This document shows positions 28,123 through 36,760 of a stretch of 64,000 bases of DNA, one piece after another. This stretch comes from Ectopseudomonas mendocina (GTDB lineage Bacteria; Pseudomonadota; Gammaproteobacteria; Pseudomonadales; Pseudomonadaceae). Under the pieces are notes generated by a model. That model was not told the DNA's origin. It was given only the letters and a program-made list of their open reading frames with translations, and searched no databases. The stretch is from contig NZ_JADTQG010000007.1 in the NCBI RefSeq assembly GCF_016008875.1, positions 1-64,000 of the forward strand, read 5' to 3'. The position numbers were made by a program, and so were the translations under genes. Numbering within the stretch: the stretch's first letter is position 1; each line of letters begins with the position of its first letter.

Positions 28123-29260
28123 CTTGTCTAGCCTTGGCCCATTGTTCTAAAACACGCACGATTCGCTCGCTCGCCTTACCGTCGCCATAGGGATTGGCCG
28201 CCTGGCTCATACGCCGATATGCCGCCTCGTCTTCCAGCAGTTCGCGCACAGCGTCGAACAGACCGGCAACTTCGGTGCCCACTAGCTTGACCGTACCGGC
28301 CTCAATGGCCTCGGGGCGCTCGGTGGTGTCACGCATGACGAGCACGGGCTTACCCAGCGAGGGCGCCTCCTCCTGAATGCCGCCGGAGTCGGTGAGGATC
28401 AGGTAGGCATGCGCCATGAGGTGAACGAAAGCCCGGTAATCCAAAGGCTCGATCAAATAGATATTCGGGACGCCCGCCAGCAGGCGATTGACCGGCTCGC
28501 GCACGTTCGGGTTGAGGTGCACTGGATAGACGACTTCTACGCCGGGGAAGGCTTCGGCAATCTGACGCAGCGCCGTGCAGATGCGCTCCATGGCCATGCC
28601 AAAATTCTCCCGACGATGCCCGGTGACGAGCACAATGCGCCGTTCGGTGGCGAGAAACGGGAAGTTTGCGGCCAGTTGTTGCTGCGCCGCTTTGTCCGTC
28701 TGGATCGTCGCGACGCAGCCCAGCAAAGCATCCACCACAGTATTACCCGTGACATGTATCGTGCCGGGATCTACACCTTCGTCGAGCAGATTTTGTCGCG
28801 CTCGCGCGGTGGGCGCGAAATGCAATTCGGCAATCGGCCCGACCATCCTGCGCATCCCCTCTTCCGGCCAGGGCGAATAGATATCCGCAGTGCGCAGGCC
28901 CGCCTCGACATGGGCAACGGGAATACGCTCGAAATATGCGGCCAGAGCAGCACCAAGCGTGGTAACGGTGTCGCCATGAACCAGCACCAGGTCCGGTTTG
29001 AATTCACGCAGCACGCCACGCAACTGCAATAGAACACTGCCCGCAACGGAGCCGGCATCCTGCCCGGGGAGCATGATATTGAGATCGAAATCCGCTGCAA
29101 GATCAAAGCAGTCGAGCACTTGGTCGAGCATTTCTCGGTGCTGAGCCGTGACGCAAACGCGTGCATCTGCCCAGGCACAAGCCCGCAAAGCACGCACCAG
29201 AGGAGCCATCTTGATCGCCTCCGGCCGCGTCCCGAAGATACTTAGACACTTGAACTTCAT
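28115..29260 (-). CDS. wecB: Non-hydrolysing UDP-GlcNAc 2-epimerase (WecB)
   Basis: WecB interconverts UDP-GlcNAc and UDP-ManNAc. The 381-residue product has the hallmark GTRPEAIKMAPLV near its start, VHGDTVTTLGAAL, HVEAGLRT, TGHRRENFG and SGGIQEEAPSLGKPVLVMRD..ERPEA, the residues that line the active site. The start at 29260 (MKFKCLSIFGTRPE) matches the family N-terminus; an in-frame ATG at 29284 would add eight residues and cannot be excluded. It overlaps wecC by eight bases and follows cysC closely. Confidence 0.93.
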   Translation of the reverse strand: MKFKCLSIFGTRPEAIKMAPLVRALRACAWADARVCVTAQHREMLDQVLDCFDLAADFDLNIMLPGQDAGSVAGSVLLQLRGVLREFKPDLVLVHGDTVTTLGAALAAYFERIPVAHVEAGLRTADIYSPWPEEGMRRMVGPIAELHFAPTARARQNLLDEGVDPGTIHVTGNTVVDALLGCVATIQTDKAAQQQLAANFPFLATERRIVLVTGHRRENFGMAMERICTALRQIAEAFPGVEVVYPVHLNPNVREPVNRLLAGVPNIYLIEPLDYRAFVHLMAHAYLILTDSGGIQEEAPSLGKPVLVMRDTTERPEAIEAGTVKLVGTEVAGLFDAVRELLEDEAAYRRMSQAANPYGDGKASERIVRVLEQWAKARQDV

Positions 29261-29293
29261 GGCCGGCAGTTCAACAAAACACATAACCTCATT

Positions 29294-29884
29294 TCACCGC
29301 GCATCGGCTAACCCCATGTGACCCAGGATCGACTGAACACACGCGGCAACATCGCTCTCGGCGCTGCGAATATGGACATCCGGATGCTCTGGAGCCTCAT
29401 ACGGGCTATCGACACCGGTAAAGTTCTTGATCTGTCCACTTCTCACTTTTGCATACAGTCCTTTAGGGTCACGTGCCGAGCATATCTCTAGTGGAGCGTC
29501 TACGAAGACCTCCAGAAACTCCCTCTCGCCAAACAGCTCACGCGCCGCCTGACGATCCTTACGAAATGGCGATATCAGCGCCACTATCACTATCAAACCC
29601 GCCTCGACCATCAGCCTGGCCACCTCGGCCACGCGCCTGATGTTTTCACTGCGATCCGCGTCACTCATACCAAGATCGCGGCACAAGCCTTGGCGCACGA
29701 TGTCGCCATCCAGAACCATTGTGTGCAACCCACGCGCATGGAGCACCTGCTCAAGCTGCGTCGATAACGTGGACTTTCCAGAGCCGGAAAGCCCTGTCAG
29801 CCAGAGACACATGGGACGCTGGTTCTTCTGCTGGGCACGCTCGTCCCTGTTCACGGAATAACTAGTACTAAAATCTTTCACCAC
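29294..29884 (-). CDS. cysC: Adenylyl-sulfate (APS) kinase
   Basis: CysC phosphorylates APS to PAPS, the universal sulfate donor. The 196-residue protein has the P-loop GLSGSGKST (31-39), LDGDIVRQGLCRDLGMSDADR (APS binding), ALISPFRKDRQAAR with the conserved Ser, and FVDAPLEICSARDPKGLYAKVRSG. No ATP-sulfurylase domain is attached, so APS must come from elsewhere. It starts with GTG after GAGGG. Placed in a polysaccharide cluster that also encodes a sulfotransferase, it probably serves glycan sulfation rather than sulfate assimilation, for which Pseudomonas generally reduces APS directly. Confidence 0.95.
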   Translation of the reverse strand: MVKDFSTSYSVNRDERAQQKNQRPMCLWLTGLSGSGKSTLSTQLEQVLHARGLHTMVLDGDIVRQGLCRDLGMSDADRSENIRRVAEVARLMVEAGLIVIVALISPFRKDRQAARELFGEREFLEVFVDAPLEICSARDPKGLYAKVRSGQIKNFTGVDSPYEAPEHPDVHIRSAESDVAACVQSILGHMGLADAR

Positions 29885-29969
29885 AGCTAACTGCCCTCAG
29901 ATTCTTATTAAGGTCGCTCACGGTAATGAGTCATGAGGGGCGAAAGCTTGAACCAATGCACTCCTTTGC

Positions 29970-31421
29970 TTAAACGATAATCTCCACCTGACGCCGGGCA
30001 AGCTCATAGCACTCCTGGACTCGCTGCTGCAGCTGTTGCTTGGCAGCGTTTTCACCATGCACGATACGCACCTCTGCCGGCCAATGGCGCATTCGAGTAA
30101 CGAACCCTACCAGCCCATCCTGGTCAGCATGAGCTGAGTAGCCGCCGATGGTATGGACTTGCGCGCGAATGTCATAGTGCTGCCCGTCCATTACCAAATA
30201 GCCACCACGCGGACCGAATTGCTGGATCTGCCTGCCGGGTGTGCCTTCGGCCTGGTAGCCCACGAAAAGAATATCGTGACGCTCGTCGCCTAGCATGGCC
30301 TTGAGATAATTGACGATACGCCCGCTGGAGCACATGCCGTTGCCGGCAATGACGATGGCAGGCTGGGCTGTCTGGCTTAGGCGATTGACCATTGCCAGGT
30401 GGGCCCTGTGGCTATCTACCGTGAGCAGGTTGCGAAAGGACAATGGATTACGTCCTTCGTTCAAGCGCGCCCTGGCCTCTGCATCCCAGAAGTGATCGAG
30501 CTCTCGGTAAACCTGGGTAAAACGCGATGCCAACGGGGAGTCAAGAATGATGGGCAAGTTGGCCCAATCAAGTTCAGGCCCTCTGCGAGAGGTACTTGCC
30601 GGCTGCGCTCCGGCAGCCTTCACAGTGCGGAGATGAATAATGTCTTCGAGCTCGTAGAGAAGCTCTTGTGTTCGCCCGATGCTGAATGCGGGAATCAGCA
30701 CCGTGCCCCGATTGCCCAGAGCATGTTCAAGCACGCTCTCCAAACGCTTGCGGCGCGTCCGGCGATCCTCGTGTAAGCGGTCACCATAGGTGCTTTCGAT
30801 GACTAGTATGTCTGCCTTATAGGGTGGCTTAGGCGCCGGCAGAATAGGGGCATGGGGCGCGCCCAGGTCTCCGGAAAATACGACTCGCTTTTTCTTGCCC
30901 GACGCAGGGTACTTTAGATCGATCTCGACATAGGCCGAGCCGAGGATATGACCCGCTCGTTGCAGACGAATGCGTGCGTGCAGGGCAGCCGTATCTATCA
31001 GCGTGAACCATTGTTTGTACGGTAACGCAACGATGCGTTGCTCGATGAATTTCAGGTAACGCTGGACCTGCTTCTGATCGCGACTGAAGCCGAGCTTGAA
31101 GGCATCCTCAAGAACGATGGGTAGCAGCTTGGCAGATGGCTCGCTGCAAATGATCGGGCCTTTGAAACCAGCCGCAAGAAGATAGGGAACGCGCCCAACA
31201 TGATCAATATGCACATGGGTGGCGATAAGCGCCTTGATGCCATGCAGGGAAAAGTCGATTGTGAGCCGATCAGCTCCAGCAAGGCCTTGCGCGGAGGTTT
31301 CCGCCCCCTGGAAAAGACCACAGTCGACCAATAGCCCATTATTCTCATCCATCACTAGCTGATGGCAGGAGCCTGTCACGCCGGAGACGGCGCCGTGGTG
31401 AATGAGTTGGGGGTACCGCAC
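29970..31421 (-). CDS. MBL-fold beta-CASP protein (RNA-processing exonuclease family)
   Basis: A 483-residue metallo-beta-lactamase fold protein with LIATHVHIDHVGRVPYL (HxHxDH zinc site), a further His in GHILGSAYVEI and FSGDLG, then a beta-CASP domain and the C-terminal RMM-Casp block (GYQAEGTPGRQI, TIGGYSAHADQDGL). Such proteins are RNases or cleavage/polyadenylation-factor relatives; a bacterial substrate for this subgroup is not known to me. The start is GTG at 31421 after AAGGGA. It is the first gene of the minus-strand cluster, 85 bases before cysC, and may share its promoter. Its link to the polysaccharide is by position only. Confidence 0.85.
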   Translation of the reverse strand: MRYPQLIHHGAVSGVTGSCHQLVMDENNGLLVDCGLFQGAETSAQGLAGADRLTIDFSLHGIKALIATHVHIDHVGRVPYLLAAGFKGPIICSEPSAKLLPIVLEDAFKLGFSRDQKQVQRYLKFIEQRIVALPYKQWFTLIDTAALHARIRLQRAGHILGSAYVEIDLKYPASGKKKRVVFSGDLGAPHAPILPAPKPPYKADILVIESTYGDRLHEDRRTRRKRLESVLEHALGNRGTVLIPAFSIGRTQELLYELEDIIHLRTVKAAGAQPASTSRRGPELDWANLPIILDSPLASRFTQVYRELDHFWDAEARARLNEGRNPLSFRNLLTVDSHRAHLAMVNRLSQTAQPAIVIAGNGMCSSGRIVNYLKAMLGDERHDILFVGYQAEGTPGRQIQQFGPRGGYLVMDGQHYDIRAQVHTIGGYSAHADQDGLVGFVTRMRHWPAEVRIVHGENAAKQQLQQRVQECYELARRQVEIIV

Positions 31422-32067
31422 AGATCAATCCCTTAACACTAAAAAACTAAAAGGGGCTCTGCCCAGTGGTACGGGTACTGCTGTTTGTTAATGCGTCTGC
31501 GAAGCAGCGTTAGCGCACAAGCATCAGGATAGTTACGCGAAAGGCCTCACATTTTGACCGTTTTTTTATATTTAGCAAGCATGGCCCGGCACAGATACCG
31601 AACGTTAGATGCTTGAGTTGATGGGCATCTACCGATCGCAACCTTGATCAGCGCAGCCGGCTTGCGACGCCCAGCCTGGGGGAAAATGCTCCCGAAGCGA
31701 CTACTGGCTCGATGGCACCCTGGCTCGCTCAGCTCTGCCTCTGGTCATCCAGCCTGCGCCTGCCACGCCTGTTTTCGGGTGAATGCCCGGTTATCTTGGT
31801 AGACTTGCAGCCCAATCCATCGACTCGGATTTGCACGGTGCAGTTGAGCGAGCCGGCCGGACGCCTCTGCCTCGGATGGCTAGGGAGCGCTGAAAAAGTC
31901 ACTCCCACGCAGGCACAATGCAGAACCTGTGAGCTTCCAGGGCTCCCCGCCTTCGCGGAGTTGACGGTAAATTCAGAACATCCTTAACACTCTGCTGGCG
32001 GTGGGCTCATCAGTCACCTGAAAAGAACCGCCTTCCTATATAGATCCGCTAGAACGCGATACGTGAA
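31422..32067. other. 646-base intergenic stretch at the right edge of the polysaccharide cluster
   Basis: The stretch separates the divergent cluster head and dusA. An AT-rich patch (TTTTTTTATATTTAGC near 31560) lies on the cluster side and could hold the cluster promoter, though no clean -35/-10 pair was found. From 31640 to 31890 the DNA looks like coding sequence in composition, but the only open frame (31712-31987) has no recognisable domain, no ribosome site and odd residue make-up; it may be a gene remnant. A decayed palindromic repeat follows at 31898-31966. Confidence 0.6.
31898..31966. repeat. Decayed copy of the GTCACTCCC-type inverted repeat
   Basis: GTCACTCCCACGCAGGC faces GCCTTCGCGGAGTTGAC, with TGCAGAACCTGTGAGCTTCCAG in between; GCTGAAAAA stands just before it. 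It is related to the element at 10331-10400, so diverged copies lie on both sides of most of the polysaccharide cluster. Confidence 0.5.
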
Positions 32068-33078
32068 ATGCCCCTAGAATCAGTCTCGAACCCAGTACCT
32101 ACGAGCCCTACGCTGTCCCGCCGCTTCTCCGTGGCGCCAATGATGGACTGGACTGACCGTCACTGCCGGTACTTTCTCCGTCAACTGTCGCGCCACGCCC
32201 TGCTCTACACCGAGATGGTCACCACCGGTGCGCTGATCCACGGTGATCGCGAGCGCTTCCTGCGTTACAGCGAATGCGAGCATCCAATCGCGTTGCAGCT
32301 GGGCGGCAGCAACCCGCAGGATCTGGCCACCTGCGCGAAGATGGCCGAAGCACACGGCTATGACGAGGTGAACCTGAACGTCGGCTGCCCCAGCGACCGG
32401 GTGCAGAACAACATGATCGGCGCCTGCCTCATGTGTCACCCGGCGCTGGTGGCCGACTGCGTGAAGGCCATGCAGGACGCCGTGAGCATCCCCGTGACGG
32501 TCAAGCACCGCATCGGCATCAACGGCCGTGACAGCTATGCCGAGCTTTGTGATTTCGTCGGTCAGGTGCGCGACGCCGGTTGCCGCAGCTTTACCGTGCA
32601 TGCTCGCATCGCCATCCTCGAAGGCCTGTCGCCGAAGGAGAACCGCGAGATTCCGCCGCTACGCTACGACGTGGCCGCGCAGCTCAAGCAGGATTTCCCG
32701 GATCTGGAGATCATTCTCAACGGTGGCATCAAGACCCTGGAGGAATGCGAGCAACACCTGCAGACCTTCGATGGCGTGATGCTCGGCCGCGAGGCTTATC
32801 ACAATCCCTATCTACTGGCGCAGGTGGATAGCCGCCTGTTCGGCACCGCAGACGCCGGCATTAGCCGCATGGATGCCCTGCTCGCGCTGAAACCCTACGT
32901 CGAGCAGCACCTGCGCGAGGGCGGCACGCTGCATCACGTCAGCCGTCACGTACTCGGCCTGGCTCAGGGCTTCCCAGGTGCGCGACGCTTCCGCCAGTTG
33001 CTGTCGGTAGACATTCACAAGGTGAAAGATCCGCTAGGGCTGCTCGACCAGGCGGCCGAACTGCTACGCGGGCATTAA
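32068..33078 (+). CDS. dusA: tRNA-dihydrouridine(20/20a) synthase
   Basis: DusA reduces uridines 20 and 20a in the D-loop of tRNAs with FMN and NADPH. The 336-residue product has SVAPMMDWTDRHCRYF at the N-terminus, YTEMVTTGALIHGDRERFL, LQLGGSNP, the catalytic Cys107 in NLNVGCPSDRVQ and VKHRIGI for FMN binding. The DusA-specific C-terminal region HHVSRHVLGLAQGFPGARRFRQLLS is complete. Its stop codon overlaps the stop of the opposite-strand Fur-like gene by two bases. Confidence 0.97.
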   Translation: MPLESVSNPVPTSPTLSRRFSVAPMMDWTDRHCRYFLRQLSRHALLYTEMVTTGALIHGDRERFLRYSECEHPIALQLGGSNPQDLATCAKMAEAHGYDEVNLNVGCPSDRVQNNMIGACLMCHPALVADCVKAMQDAVSIPVTVKHRIGINGRDSYAELCDFVGQVRDAGCRSFTVHARIAILEGLSPKENREIPPLRYDVAAQLKQDFPDLEIILNGGIKTLEECEQHLQTFDGVMLGREAYHNPYLLAQVDSRLFGTADAGISRMDALLALKPYVEQHLREGGTLHHVSRHVLGLAQGFPGARRFRQLLSVDIHKVKDPLGLLDQAAELLRGH

Positions 33079-33374
33079 GCCCGCGCGCTCAGGCGATAGC
33101 GACTGCGCCCGGTGGCCTGCACCAGGCCGTTTTCTTCCATGCGGCGCAGCACCTGGCGCACGCTGACCAGCGACAGCGGCTCGCCGGCCTCGCTCAGTTG
33201 TCGGTGCAGTTCACGCGCCGATACGCCCTGCTCGTCATTGGCGCTGCACAGCGCCTCCACCACCTTGAGCCGCGGCATGCTGAAACGCAGCCCGACGGCC
33301 TGCAACCACTCACGGCACTGACGTGCATCCGGCCCTGCAGAAACTGAACGAGAAGGCAGGCTTTGGGTCGACAT
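33075..33374 (-). CDS. Small Fur-like winged-helix regulator lacking the metal domain
   Basis: A 99-residue protein. Residues 25-95 resemble the DNA-binding half of Fur/Zur proteins: LRFSMPRLKVVEALCSAN.. followed by VSARELHRQLSEAGEPLSLVSVRQVLRRMEENGLVQ, which parallels the Fur recognition helix (SLATVYRTLRRLEEAGL type). The C-terminal dimerisation/metal-binding domain of Fur is absent, so metal sensing is unlikely. AAGGAG precedes the ATG at 33374 at good spacing; a longer frame upstream lacks a site. It converges on dusA. Targets are unknown. Confidence 0.75.
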   Translation of the reverse strand: MSTQSLPSRSVSAGPDARQCREWLQAVGLRFSMPRLKVVEALCSANDEQGVSARELHRQLSEAGEPLSLVSVRQVLRRMEENGLVQATGRSRYRLSARA

Positions 33375-33570
33375 ATTCGGGCTCCTTGACGGCTCGTCTA
33401 AAGTCGGACTCCACCGACTCCGGCGCATTTCGATGCGCCGTCATAGATAAAGACGAACGAGCCGACAAAAACCTCAGCTCTGAAAAGGTAAATTTTGTCA
33501 GTGACCCGACCGTTGAGCGCCTTCGGCACCTCGGGTAAGGTCATGCCACCTGCAACGACAAGGCCTCGTC

Positions 33571-34497
33571 ATGACCTCCAAGCTGGAACAACTCAAGCAG
33601 TTCACCACCGTGGTTGCCGACACCGGCGACCTCGACGCCATCGCCCGCCTGCAACCGGTGGATGCCACTACCAACCCCTCGCTGCTGCTCAAGGCCGCCG
33701 CCCTGCCCCGCTACGCCGACCTGCTGCGCCAGGCGATCGATGCTGGCAAGGGAGATCAGGGCCTGGCCTGCGATCATTTCGGGGTAGCCGTCGGCCAGGA
33801 GATTCTCAAGGTCATTCCCGGGCGCATCTCCACCGAAGTCGATGCTCGCCTTTCGTTCGACACCGATGCCACCTTGCTCCGTGCCGAACGCCTGATCGGC
33901 CTTTATGAGCGAGCCGGCATCGGCCGCGACCGCGTACTGATCAAGATCGCCGCTACCTGGGAAGGCATCCGCGCCGCCGAGCAACTGGAAAAAGCCGGCG
34001 TGCAGACCAACCTCACCCTGCTGTTCGCCTTCGCCCAGGCGCAGGCCTGCGCCGATGCCGGCGTGTTCCTCATCTCGCCTTTTGTTGGCCGCATCTACGA
34101 CTGGTACAAGAAGGCCGAGGGCCGTGACTTCGCGGGCAGCGAAGATCCGGGCGTGCAGTCGGTCTCGCGCATCTATGACTATTACAAGGCCAACGGCTAC
34201 GACACCGTGGTGATGGGGGCGAGCTTCCGCAACCTCGGCCAGATCGAGGCGCTGGCCGGCTGCGACCGCCTGACCATCAGCCCCGAACTGCTGCAGAAAC
34301 TGGCCGAAGACGACGGCCAGCTGAATCGGCAGTTGCAGCCCGGCGCCGCCGGTGAGCCTCGCCAAAGCCTCAACGAAGGCACCTTCCGCTGGGCCTTGAA
34401 CGAAGACGCCATGGCCACCGAGAAACTGGCCGAGGGCATCCGCCTGTTCGCCCGCGATCAGGAAAAGCTCGAAGCACTGCTGGCCGCCAAGGCCTGA
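33571..34497 (+). CDS. tal: Transaldolase (type 1)
   Basis: Transaldolase moves a dihydroxyacetone unit between sedoheptulose-7-phosphate and glyceraldehyde-3-phosphate in the pentose phosphate pathway. The 308-residue product begins [20 protein letters not shown], then has [13 protein letters not shown], the Schiff-base Lys125 in [23 protein letters not shown] and [11 protein letters not shown]. All are conserved in the E. coli TalB class. An intrinsic terminator follows immediately. Confidence 0.97.
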   Translation: MTSKLEQLKQFTTVVADTGDLDAIARLQPVDATTNPSLLLKAAALPRYADLLRQAIDAGKGDQGLACDHFGVAVGQEILKVIPGRISTEVDARLSFDTDATLLRAERLIGLYERAGIGRDRVLIKIAATWEGIRAAEQLEKAGVQTNLTLLFAFAQAQACADAGVFLISPFVGRIYDWYKKAEGRDFAGSEDPGVQSVSRIYDYYKANGYDTVVMGASFRNLGQIEALAGCDRLTISPELLQKLAEDDGQLNRQLQPGAAGEPRQSLNEGTFRWALNEDAMATEKLAEGIRLFARDQEKLEALLAAKA

Positions 34498-34499
34498 AC

Positions 34500-34534
34500 G
34501 AAAAGGGGCGTCAGCCAAGCTGACGCCCCCTTTC
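34500..34534. terminator. Bidirectional intrinsic terminator between tal and the STAS gene
   Basis: GGGGCGTCAGC pairs perfectly with GCTGACGCCCC around a 3-base CAA loop, flanked by A-rich and T-rich sides (AAAA..CTTTC). It lies between two convergent genes. Confidence 0.9.
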
Positions 34535-34559
34535 AATTCTACAAAGCCTGATCGAGAAC

Positions 34560-35054
34560 TCAGTGCCGTTCGAGCGCACTGACCAGGTCGTGAAACGCCT
34601 CACGGTTGGAGTCGTTGAGTCCCATCAGAATGCGGTGCGCTTCCAGCACCTTGGCCTTGACCACTTCTTCGGACTGATCCTGCGACGGCAGGTCGTCCAG
34701 GCATTCCGGGCATGGAATCGGCCGATCGACGATATTGAACACCTGATCGAAGCCCATGGACTCCAGCAGGCGGGTAATGTCGTCGTGAGTGGTGACAACG
34801 GTCGGCAACAGACCAACCTTCTGCCGCGACAAAATGGACAATTTCGCCAGTAAACCAAGCGTAGTACTGTCGATACTGCGCGTTTCGGTCAGGTCGATGA
34901 CGATGGCCGAAAAATTCAACGCGGTAAAAATCTTTTCAATCGTGGCATCCAGTGCTGAACACAGGGTCAGACGGACTTCACCGACGAACTTCAGGACGAA
35001 TGTTCCATCCTGCTCGGCAAATTGGATGCGACCGGGGCTTATCCCAGGGTTCAT
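34560..35054 (-). CDS. rssC: STAS-domain anti-sigma factor antagonist (RssC-like)
   Basis: The 164-residue protein has a STAS domain over residues 10-105: GTFVLKFVGEVRLTLCSALD and VIDLTETRSIDSTTLGLLAKL, where Ser/Thr in IDSTT is the regulatory phosphorylation site in this family. The C-terminal 60 residues include a CPEC pair and a helical tail. It shares ATGA with the RssB-like gene upstream, whose PP2C domain is the expected phosphatase partner. In P. aeruginosa, as I recall, the pair acts on RpoS control; that role is inferred here from homology and synteny. Confidence 0.85.
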   Translation of the reverse strand: MNPGISPGRIQFAEQDGTFVLKFVGEVRLTLCSALDATIEKIFTALNFSAIVIDLTETRSIDSTTLGLLAKLSILSRQKVGLLPTVVTTHDDITRLLESMGFDQVFNIVDRPIPCPECLDDLPSQDQSEEVVKAKVLEAHRILMGLNDSNREAFHDLVSALERH

Positions 35055-36235
35055 GCAAGGTTCCTGCTCAACACCAGCAAGGCGATATCATCCGGCATCT
35101 CGCCCAGATTGGCCAGACCGAGAACTTGACGCAAACCGCTTAGCGTACCGCCAGCCTGGCTAACCAATTGTGGCAACGCCAATTCCTTCTCTTTCAAGGT
35201 ATCACCCGGTAACAGATCGAGAATGCCGTCCGAAAGCAGGGTCAGGCTGAACGACTCAGGCAGCTCCATCACCAGATCGCCGTATTCGGCCTCGGCGAAC
35301 AGGCCAACCGGCAGGCCACGGCCCTCCAGGTAACGCGCCTGGCCATTCTCGAACAGCACCGGTAGCGGAAGGTGCCCGCCGATACTGTAGGTGAGCATGC
35401 CGCTCTGCTCGTCGATCACCCCGCCGAGCATGGTCACATGCTTGCCCAGCTTGCAGTTGATCAGGCCGCGGTTGATGTGACCGAGAACATCGGAAGGCTT
35501 GAATTCAGGCAGCGTGCCGCCGCGACGCCACTCATAAAGCAGGCGCGTGGTCATGAACTTGAGCAGCACGGTGACGAATGCCGAGGAGGCGCCGTGACCG
35601 GAAACATCGGCCAGGTAGAAGGCGATGCGCCGCTCATCGATACGGAAGTAATCGACGAAGTCGCCAGACAGGTACAGCGACGGAATGATCTGGTGCGCGA
35701 AATTCAGGCCTTCAGCCTGCCACGGCGTCACCGGCAGCATGTTCATCTGCACCTGGCGGCCAGCGTTCTGGTCTTCCTGCAGCAGATGCAGGCTGGCCTG
35801 AAGCTCACGATTGGCCGCTTCGAGTTTTTCGCGGTAACGCTGGTTCTCGACGCGCAGCCGTGCGCGATCCAGCGCGCGGCGCACCGAATGCTCCAGCACG
35901 GCGAGATCTTCGAGGGGTTTGATCAGGTAGTCGGCAGCGCCGAGACGCAGGGCTTCGACGGCGTCGTTCATCACGCCGGCCCCGGAAACCACGATCACCG
36001 GGACTTCAACGCCGAGCGCATTGATACGCCGGATCAGTTCAAGACCGTCGACCTGCGGCATGCGCAGGTCGCAGATCATCAGGTCAGGGCCTTCCTGCTG
36101 GAACATCTCCAGCCCCTGCAAACCGTTGTTGGCCTGCAGCACCTTGAAGCCGCTGTCCTCGAGGTAGGCCGCGAGGCTTGCACGCACGACATCGTCGTCG
36201 TCGATGATCAGCAAAGTGGCACTGGTTTTGTGCAT
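35051..36235 (-). CDS. rssB: Response regulator with PP2C phosphatase domain (RssB-like)
   Basis: The 394-residue protein has an N-terminal receiver domain (acidic DDDD cluster at 12-15, phosphoacceptor Asp56 in DLMICDLRMP, Lys in YLIKPL), a coiled-coil linker (about 130-170), and a PP2C-type Ser/Thr phosphatase domain with YLADVSGHGASSAFV, LLSDGILDLLP and MPDDIALLVL. The Asp residues for metal binding look intact. RssB family proteins control RpoS turnover; Pseudomonas forms keep a PP2C domain that should dephosphorylate the STAS partner encoded next. The start at 36235 (MHKTSATLLIIDDDD) is favoured over one ten codons upstream. Confidence 0.9.
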   Translation of the reverse strand: MHKTSATLLIIDDDDVVRASLAAYLEDSGFKVLQANNGLQGLEMFQQEGPDLMICDLRMPQVDGLELIRRINALGVEVPVIVVSGAGVMNDAVEALRLGAADYLIKPLEDLAVLEHSVRRALDRARLRVENQRYREKLEAANRELQASLHLLQEDQNAGRQVQMNMLPVTPWQAEGLNFAHQIIPSLYLSGDFVDYFRIDERRIAFYLADVSGHGASSAFVTVLLKFMTTRLLYEWRRGGTLPEFKPSDVLGHINRGLINCKLGKHVTMLGGVIDEQSGMLTYSIGGHLPLPVLFENGQARYLEGRGLPVGLFAEAEYGDLVMELPESFSLTLLSDGILDLLPGDTLKEKELALPQLVSQAGGTLSGLRQVLGLANLGEMPDDIALLVLSRNLA

Positions 36236-36448
36236 GGGGTATCCAGGCAAACTGCGCCAGGGCAATTTTGGTCACTGCCCGTGGCGCGGCGCCGCATCAA
36301 TGGCGTCAGGGGCGATTTCAAGGGGCAGACGGTACTCCCATCTGCCGGCCGATTCAAGCCGGGACCGGTCGTCGTTCGGCGACTTTACAGGTCAAATCGA
36401 CGAGAGTTATAAGGGCCGCGGGAGAGTTCATAAGAAGAGGCAGGATCC

Positions 36449-36748
36449 ATGAGTCAGAATGATCGAGCGTACAGCGAGAAGCGCGACTACATCCGCATGC
36501 GACTGGAAGCAGCAGTCGTCCTCCATCACGCTGGCCGGGAATTTCCTGCACTGTGCCTGGATCTCTCCAGTACCGGTATGCAAATCGAGGCCGAAGTGGC
36601 CTTGAGCATGGGTGACAAGGTTAAGGTTCACATCCCTTCCGAGCACAGCGAGCTGGCCGGTCTCGATGCCCAGGCCGAGGTGGTCCGGGTAAGCGATTTG
36701 GGCGACGGTCGGCAGGCGCTGGGCCTGGCAATCATCTCCATGAGCTGA
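36449..36748 (+). CDS. PilZ domain protein (c-di-GMP receptor)
   Basis: A 99-residue stand-alone PilZ domain. The two ligand motifs are present: RxxxR as Arg12-Arg16 (RDYIRMR) and DxSxxG as Asp38-Ser40-Gly43 (DLSSTG). It is therefore expected to bind cyclic di-GMP, in the cytoplasm. AGGCAGGA precedes the ATG. It is divergent from rssB and ends in a strong hairpin shared with mlaA. The output partner is not identifiable. Confidence 0.92.
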   Translation: MSQNDRAYSEKRDYIRMRLEAAVVLHHAGREFPALCLDLSSTGMQIEAEVALSMGDKVKVHIPSEHSELAGLDAQAEVVRVSDLGDGRQALGLAIISMS

Positions 36749-36760
36749 AATCTGCATTTA

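Noticed and set aside
29294..29884. cysC as part of sulfate assimilation
   Set aside because: No cysD/cysN/cysH genes are adjacent, and it lies inside a glycan cluster with a sulfotransferase, so a dedicated PAPS supply for the glycan is the better reading.
31422..31640. JUMPstart/ops element or clear promoter for the polysaccharide cluster
   Set aside because: No GGCGGTAGC-type ops core was found on the minus strand upstream of the first gene, and no good -35/-10 pair stood out despite AT-rich patches.
31712..31987. Possible 91-codon gene between the cluster and dusA
   Set aside because: There is no ribosome-binding site and no recognisable domain, its composition is Leu/Cys/Pro-rich, and its 3' part lies over a palindromic repeat. 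It may be a remnant but is not supported as a gene.
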